Of a stretch of 17,138 nt of DNA, positions 14,465-17,138 are shown piece by piece (the first letter of the stretch is position 1; each line of letters opens with the position of its first letter). The position numbers were made by a program, and so were the translations under genes. The stretch is from NCBI GenBank assembly GCA_002409785.1, contig DHOX01000075.1, positions 1 to 17,138 of the forward strand, given 5' to 3'. The notes under the pieces were generated by a model. The model was not told the DNA's origin, did no database searches, and was given only the letters and a program-made list of their open reading frames with translations. Origin of the DNA: Prevotella sp. UBA5379. Lineage in GTDB: Bacteria > Bacteroidota > Bacteroidia > Bacteroidales > Bacteroidaceae.

Positions 14465-14496
14465 TTTGGTGAAACAAGGAAAATGTAGTAACTTTG
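14465..14496 (+). promoter_or_regulatory. Consensus promoter of rplS
   Basis: TTTG (14465-14468), a 20-base spacer and TAACTTTG (14489-14496) give a complete Bacteroidota promoter, as expected for a highly expressed ribosomal protein gene. The start is predicted near 14503, leaving a leader of about 80 bases. Confidence 0.75.
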
Positions 14497-14583
14497 CAAC
14501 GCTTTTCGACGTAACCGCTGGCTTCAGAATGAGTTGCTTGCCATGTTGCGTTTGAACGACAAACAATATTTAATAATAAAGAA

Positions 14584-14946
14584 ATGGATTTAGTTAAAGT
14601 TGCTGAGGAAGCATTTGCAACCGGCAAGAAATTCCCGGAGTTCAATCCAGGAGACACAATCACTGTCGCTTACAAAATTGTCGAGGGTAACAAACAGCGT
14701 TTGCAGTTGTACCGTGGTGTCGTTATCAAGATTTCAGGCATTGGAGACAAGAAGCGTTTTACCGTCAGGAAAATGTCCGGAACAGTAGGTGTTGAGCGTA
14801 TCTTCCCACTTGAATCACCGCATATCGAATCAATAGAGGTAAACAAGCGTGGCAAGGTCCGTCGTGCCAAACTCTACTATCTGCGTAATCTGACCGGCAA
14901 GAAGGCCCGTATTCAAGAGAAGAGAACGGCTACAGACGACAAATAA
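14584..14946 (+). CDS. rplS: 50S ribosomal protein L19
   Basis: L19 lies at the 30S-50S interface of the ribosome. The 120-residue protein matches the family over its full length: PEFNPGDTITVAYKIVEGNKQRLQ (18-41), the YRGVVIKISG stretch (43-52), FTVRKMSGTVGVERIFPLESPHIESIEV (59-86) and the basic GKVRRAKLYYLRNLTGKKARI region (90-110). The start ATG follows an A-rich AAAGAA without a Shine-Dalgarno sequence, as usual for this phylum. It is a single-gene unit with its own promoter and terminator, whereas in many bacteria rplS follows rpsP-rimM-trmD. Confidence 0.97.
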   Translation: MDLVKVAEEAFATGKKFPEFNPGDTITVAYKIVEGNKQRLQLYRGVVIKISGIGDKKRFTVRKMSGTVGVERIFPLESPHIESIEVNKRGKVRRAKLYYLRNLTGKKARIQEKRTATDDK

Positions 14947-14971
14947 ACCCTGCCATTTATTCAAAGAGACG

Positions 14972-15014
14972 AATAAAAAAGAGATCCGATATTTTATCGG
15001 ATCTCTTTTTTATT
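14972..15014. terminator. Bidirectional terminator between rplS and the small minus-strand gene
   Basis: A perfect 20-bp inverted repeat (14972-14991 with 14995-15014) has a TTT loop, a GAGATCCGATA core and A6/T6 runs at its base. The symmetrical A/T tails give a T-run on either strand, so it can serve both rplS (26 bases upstream) and the convergent gene ending at 15029. Confidence 0.9.
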
Positions 15015-15028
15015 AGATAAAGGACAGA

Positions 15029-15277
15029 TCATTCATCCTTACTTTCATAGTTCATCCGTCCATCATCATCCCCATGCAAGGCATCACGGAAATCATTCCA
15101 GCTCTGGAAACCGGCAAAAAGAGCCAGTCTGTCCTTTGCCTTTGGAGACAATGAATTCAGATGCAGATGGTGCTTTCCGACTATAGAAAGTAACTTACTG
15201 ACATCCGAATGCAAATCTATTTTCTTTCCGATTTCCCTCTCAACATCCTTAATTAATACTTTCCTGTAACTTTTCAT
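15029..15277 (-). CDS. Small hypothetical protein (82 residues)
   Basis: I do not recognise this as a named family. The protein is charged and probably helical. A basic N-terminal helix (about 1-20, KVLIKDVEREIGKK) and a His/Leu-rich middle (33-44) lead to LALFAGFQSWNDFRDALHG (51-69), resembling short helical modules seen in Bacteroidota proteins where a Trp/Phe pair packs a small helix bundle. The C-terminus is acidic (DDDGRMNYESKDE). It lacks a signal peptide or transmembrane segment, so it is cytoplasmic. The reading frame is supported by its own -7 box upstream and the shared terminator downstream. It has no operon partner. Real coding status is likely; function is unknown. Confidence 0.65.
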   Translation of the reverse strand: MKSYRKVLIKDVEREIGKKIDLHSDVSKLLSIVGKHHLHLNSLSPKAKDRLALFAGFQSWNDFRDALHGDDDGRMNYESKDE

Positions 15278-15300
15278 AACTCTAACATACTAAACACGTG

Positions 15301-15308
15301 CAAAGATA
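15301..15308 (-). promoter_or_regulatory. Probable -7 promoter box of the small protein gene
   Basis: TATCTTTG on the minus strand matches the -7 consensus and lies 24 bases upstream of the ATG at 15277. The -33 position has no TTTG. The remaining 15309-15487 stretch, between this and the next plus-strand promoter, holds no gene or structure I can support. Confidence 0.5.
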
Positions 15309-15487
15309 GTTTTTTTTACACTAACATCATCATAAAAAGATACTTTTCGATCACTCATAGCTAAAAAAAGTAAAAAAGCCATTTCACTGTTTTTCTCCAA
15401 AGTCCGGGAAGTCATTTCTCCTGTCCTCCTGCAGTTAAAAACCACCATCAGCCATGCCTGCACAACTGATAAAAACAAAGATTTCTT

Positions 15488-15518
15488 TTTGCTTTTCCAC
15501 CGATTTCCATTATCTTTG
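15488..15518 (+). promoter_or_regulatory. Consensus promoter of the AICAR transformylase gene
   Basis: TTTG (15488-15491), a 19-base spacer and TATCTTTG (15511-15518) form a complete Bacteroidota promoter. Transcription should start near 15525, about 20 bases before the ATG at 15546. No PurR-like palindrome or purine riboswitch was seen in this short leader. Confidence 0.75.
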
Positions 15519-15545
15519 CAAGAAAGAATTTAAATTCCCTATAGA

Positions 15546-16730
15546 ATGAAAGAATTAGCTTTAAAGTACGGATGCAATCCCAATCAGAAACCTGCCCGTA
15601 TCTTCATGGACAACGGCGGAGAACTCCCGGTACAGGTTCTCAACGGACGTCCCGGTTACATCAATTTTCTCGATGCCTTGAACAGTTGGCAACTCGTAAA
15701 GGAATTGAAAGAAGCCACTGGCATGCCGTCAGCCGCCAGTTTCAAGCATGTCTCACCGGCAGGAGCCGCTATCGGCCTTCCCCTGAATGATACCCTCAAG
15801 CACATCTACTTCGTCAATGACATCAACTTCGAATTATCTCCACTGGCCTGCGCCTATGTCCGTGCCCGCGGAGCAGACAGGATGAGTTCTTACGGTGATT
15901 TTGCCGCATTGAGTGACATCTGTGACGAGGCTACAGCCCATCTCATCAAGCGAGAGGTCAGTGACGGTGTCATCGCACCGGGATATACTCCAGATGCACT
16001 GGCTATTCTGAAACAGAAGAAGAGGGGCAATTATAATATCATTCAGGTTAACCCGGACTATCAGGCTCCCGAATTTGAGCGGAAACAGGTATTCGGAGTT
16101 ACTTTCAAGCAAAGACATAACGATATTAAACTCGGTGATCCGAATATCTACGAGAACCGCCCCACGCAGAACAAGACGATTCCAGAAAAAGCCCTGCGGG
16201 ACCTGATCATCAGCCAGATTACCCTGAAATATACCCAGAGCAACAGTGTCTGCTACGTCAAAGACGGTCAGGCTATCGGCATCGGAGCCGGACAGCAGAG
16301 CCGTATCCACTGTACCCGTCTTGCCGGAAACAAGGCAGATGTCTGGTGGCTCCGCCAGAATCCCAAAGTGATGGCCCTGCCTTTCAAGAAAGGTATTCAC
16401 CGTGCAGACCGGGACAATGCTATTGATGTCTACATCAGTGAGGAGCATGATGATGTCCTTCGTGACGGAGCCTGGCAGAAAGTATTCACAGAGAAGCCAG
16501 AGGTTCTGACAATGGAGGAAAAGAAAGCCTGGGTGGCCCGGAACACTGATGTCATATTGGGCAGTGATGCCTTCTTCCCCTTCGGAGACAATATAGAGCG
16601 GGCTCACAAGAGTGGCGTGAGATACATCGCTCAGGCAGGAGGCAGCATCCGTGACGATAATGTCATCGAGACCTGTGACAAGTATGGCATTGCCATGTGC
16701 ATGACAGGTGTCCGCCTGTTTCATCATTAA
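15546..16730 (+). CDS. AICAR transformylase, stand-alone (PurH C-terminal domain type)
   Basis: The enzyme transfers a formyl group from 10-formyltetrahydrofolate to AICAR to give FAICAR, the penultimate step of IMP synthesis. The 394-residue protein starts directly with the transformylase signature (LKYGCNPNQKPA, 6-17) and has the catalytic Lys-His pair in SFKHVSPAG (Lys67, His68). It also has the folate/AICAR-binding YTQSNSVCYVKDGQAIGIGAGQQSR region and the AFFPFGDNI motif near the C-terminus. The N-terminal MGS-like IMP cyclohydrolase domain (about 200 residues) of normal PurH (about 510 residues) is absent, and the promoter and start leave no room for it. Single-domain forms of this length are known in Bacteroidota and Firmicutes. 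Cyclohydrolase activity must come from another locus. A small gene follows after 11 bases. Confidence 0.9.
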   Translation: MKELALKYGCNPNQKPARIFMDNGGELPVQVLNGRPGYINFLDALNSWQLVKELKEATGMPSAASFKHVSPAGAAIGLPLNDTLKHIYFVNDINFELSPLACAYVRARGADRMSSYGDFAALSDICDEATAHLIKREVSDGVIAPGYTPDALAILKQKKRGNYNIIQVNPDYQAPEFERKQVFGVTFKQRHNDIKLGDPNIYENRPTQNKTIPEKALRDLIISQITLKYTQSNSVCYVKDGQAIGIGAGQQSRIHCTRLAGNKADVWWLRQNPKVMALPFKKGIHRADRDNAIDVYISEEHDDVLRDGAWQKVFTEKPEVLTMEEKKAWVARNTDVILGSDAFFPFGDNIERAHKSGVRYIAQAGGSIRDDNVIETCDKYGIAMCMTGVRLFHH

Positions 16731-16741
16731 AGGATACAACT

Positions 16742-16957
16742 ATGAGCGACGACATCGAAGATATCATCGAGCATGGCATCATCTTCAAGGGTTCTCCGAG
16801 CGAAGATCCTGAGGGCAGCAAACCGAAAGTGAAAACCAAGGCAAAGAAAAAGAAGTATATTACCGGAACCCATGGCAGCGGATCTGCCCATCAGAAAGCC
16901 AAATACCGGCTGCAGAGGGCGAACCGGAAGCATAAGGGTAACCGCAAAGAAAGATAA
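16742..16957 (+). CDS. Small charged hypothetical protein downstream of AICAR transformylase
   Basis: This 71-residue protein is not recognised. It has an acidic N-terminal part (SDDIEDIIEHG, 2-12), a Pro/Ser/Lys linker and a strongly basic tail from about 29 onward (KVKTKAKKKKY, then QKAKYRLQRANRKHKGNRKER), with no hydrophobic segment. The basic tail suggests nucleic-acid or ribosome binding, which is inference from charge only. The ATG lies 11 bases after the transformylase stop codon, so the two are probably co-transcribed. An upstream in-frame ATG at 16697 would overlap the transformylase end and is not preferred. Low complexity makes the coding call less sure than its neighbours. Confidence 0.6.
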   Translation: MSDDIEDIIEHGIIFKGSPSEDPEGSKPKVKTKAKKKKYITGTHGSGSAHQKAKYRLQRANRKHKGNRKER

Positions 16958-17018
16958 GCAATTCCCTCAAAGCTATTTTCTGACCACTTGGCAGGAGTCC
17001 CCGTTTACGATAAAGAAA

Positions 17019-17054
17019 ATCCCGGATCACCATTGCAAGATGATAATCCGGGAT
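17019..17054 (+). terminator. Hairpin after the last gene, possible terminator
   Basis: ATCCCGGAT (17019-17027) pairs perfectly with ATCCGGGAT (17046-17054) around an 18-base loop that can itself form a CAT/ATG pair. The sequence beyond (ATTCATATATAG) is AT-rich but lacks a T-run, so termination is only possible. It is 62 bases after the stop of the small gene. Nothing further is supported to the window end, although ATGs at 17099 and 17122 could belong to a gene running out of the window. Confidence 0.4.
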
Positions 17055-17138
17055 ATTCATATATAGTAAGGAGATTGACTTAGTCGTGGAGGAGCAAAAT
17101 GCACCATTTTGGGGTACCATTATGAACTATAATAGAAA

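Noticed and set aside
15290..15478. Minus-strand open frame of 62 codons between the small gene and the transformylase
   Set aside because: No recognisable domain; it overlaps the -7 box of the small minus-strand gene and the sequence looks like random intergenic DNA.
16860..17120. Minus-strand open frame of 86 codons at the right end
   Set aside because: It runs antisense through the small charged protein and the hairpin at 17019-17054 and has no recognisable domain.
1..17138. Mobile elements, CRISPR arrays, toxin-antitoxin or phage genes
   Set aside because: No transposase, integrase, terminal inverted repeats with target duplications, spaced short repeats or defence-type domains were found on either strand; all larger genes are housekeeping or envelope functions.

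Overview
The window looks like ordinary chromosomal DNA from a Bacteroidota (Bacteroidales) genome, probably from the Bacteroides/Prevotella side. The evidence is the repeated use of the Bacteroidota promoter form (a -33 TTTG about 19-20 bases before a TAnnTTTG -7 box), the near absence of Shine-Dalgarno sites, the exbB-exbD-exbD-tonB cluster followed by a PstS-like lipoprotein and a TPR protein, and the long Lpt permease with a C-terminal extension. Genus cannot be fixed from sequence reading alone. No mobile element, CRISPR array, rRNA or phage gene was seen.

Layout. 12-85 (-): a CAU-anticodon tRNA with its own promoter, then about 400 bases of AT-rich DNA. 530-4522 (+): an LptF/LptG permease, then a tandem pair of riboflavin genes: a stand-alone DHBP synthase (ribB) and a bifunctional RibBA whose N-terminal half is about 80% identical to it. 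A terminator closes this block. 4806-5999 (+): a class Ib aspartate aminotransferase with its own promoter. 6230-12116 (+): a Ton energy module (ExbB, two ExbD, TonB), then a PstS-like lipoprotein and a periplasmic TPR protein, closed by a perfect 19-bp-stem terminator. 12317-12487 (-): a 56-residue 2[4Fe-4S] ferredoxin. 12694-14400 (-): a UshA-type 5'-nucleotidase split into two secreted proteins, with the C-terminal-domain gene transcribed first. 14584-14946 (+): ribosomal protein L19, divergent from the nucleotidase. 15029-15277 (-): a small unknown protein. 15546-16957 (+): an AICAR transformylase lacking the IMP cyclohydrolase domain, followed by a small charged unknown protein. The last 180 bases hold one hairpin and no gene I can support.

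How they fit together. Most genes are housekeeping: envelope biogenesis, riboflavin, amino-acid and purine metabolism, translation, and proton-driven energy transfer to the outer membrane. No clearly new multi-gene system is visible. The points most worth checking are the ribB/ribBA tandem duplication, the solute-binding lipoprotein tied to the Ton motor without an ABC transporter, the structured RNA between tonB and that lipoprotein, the split and reordered 5'-nucleotidase, the single-domain AICAR transformylase with its small charged partner, and the atypical T-loop of the tRNA.
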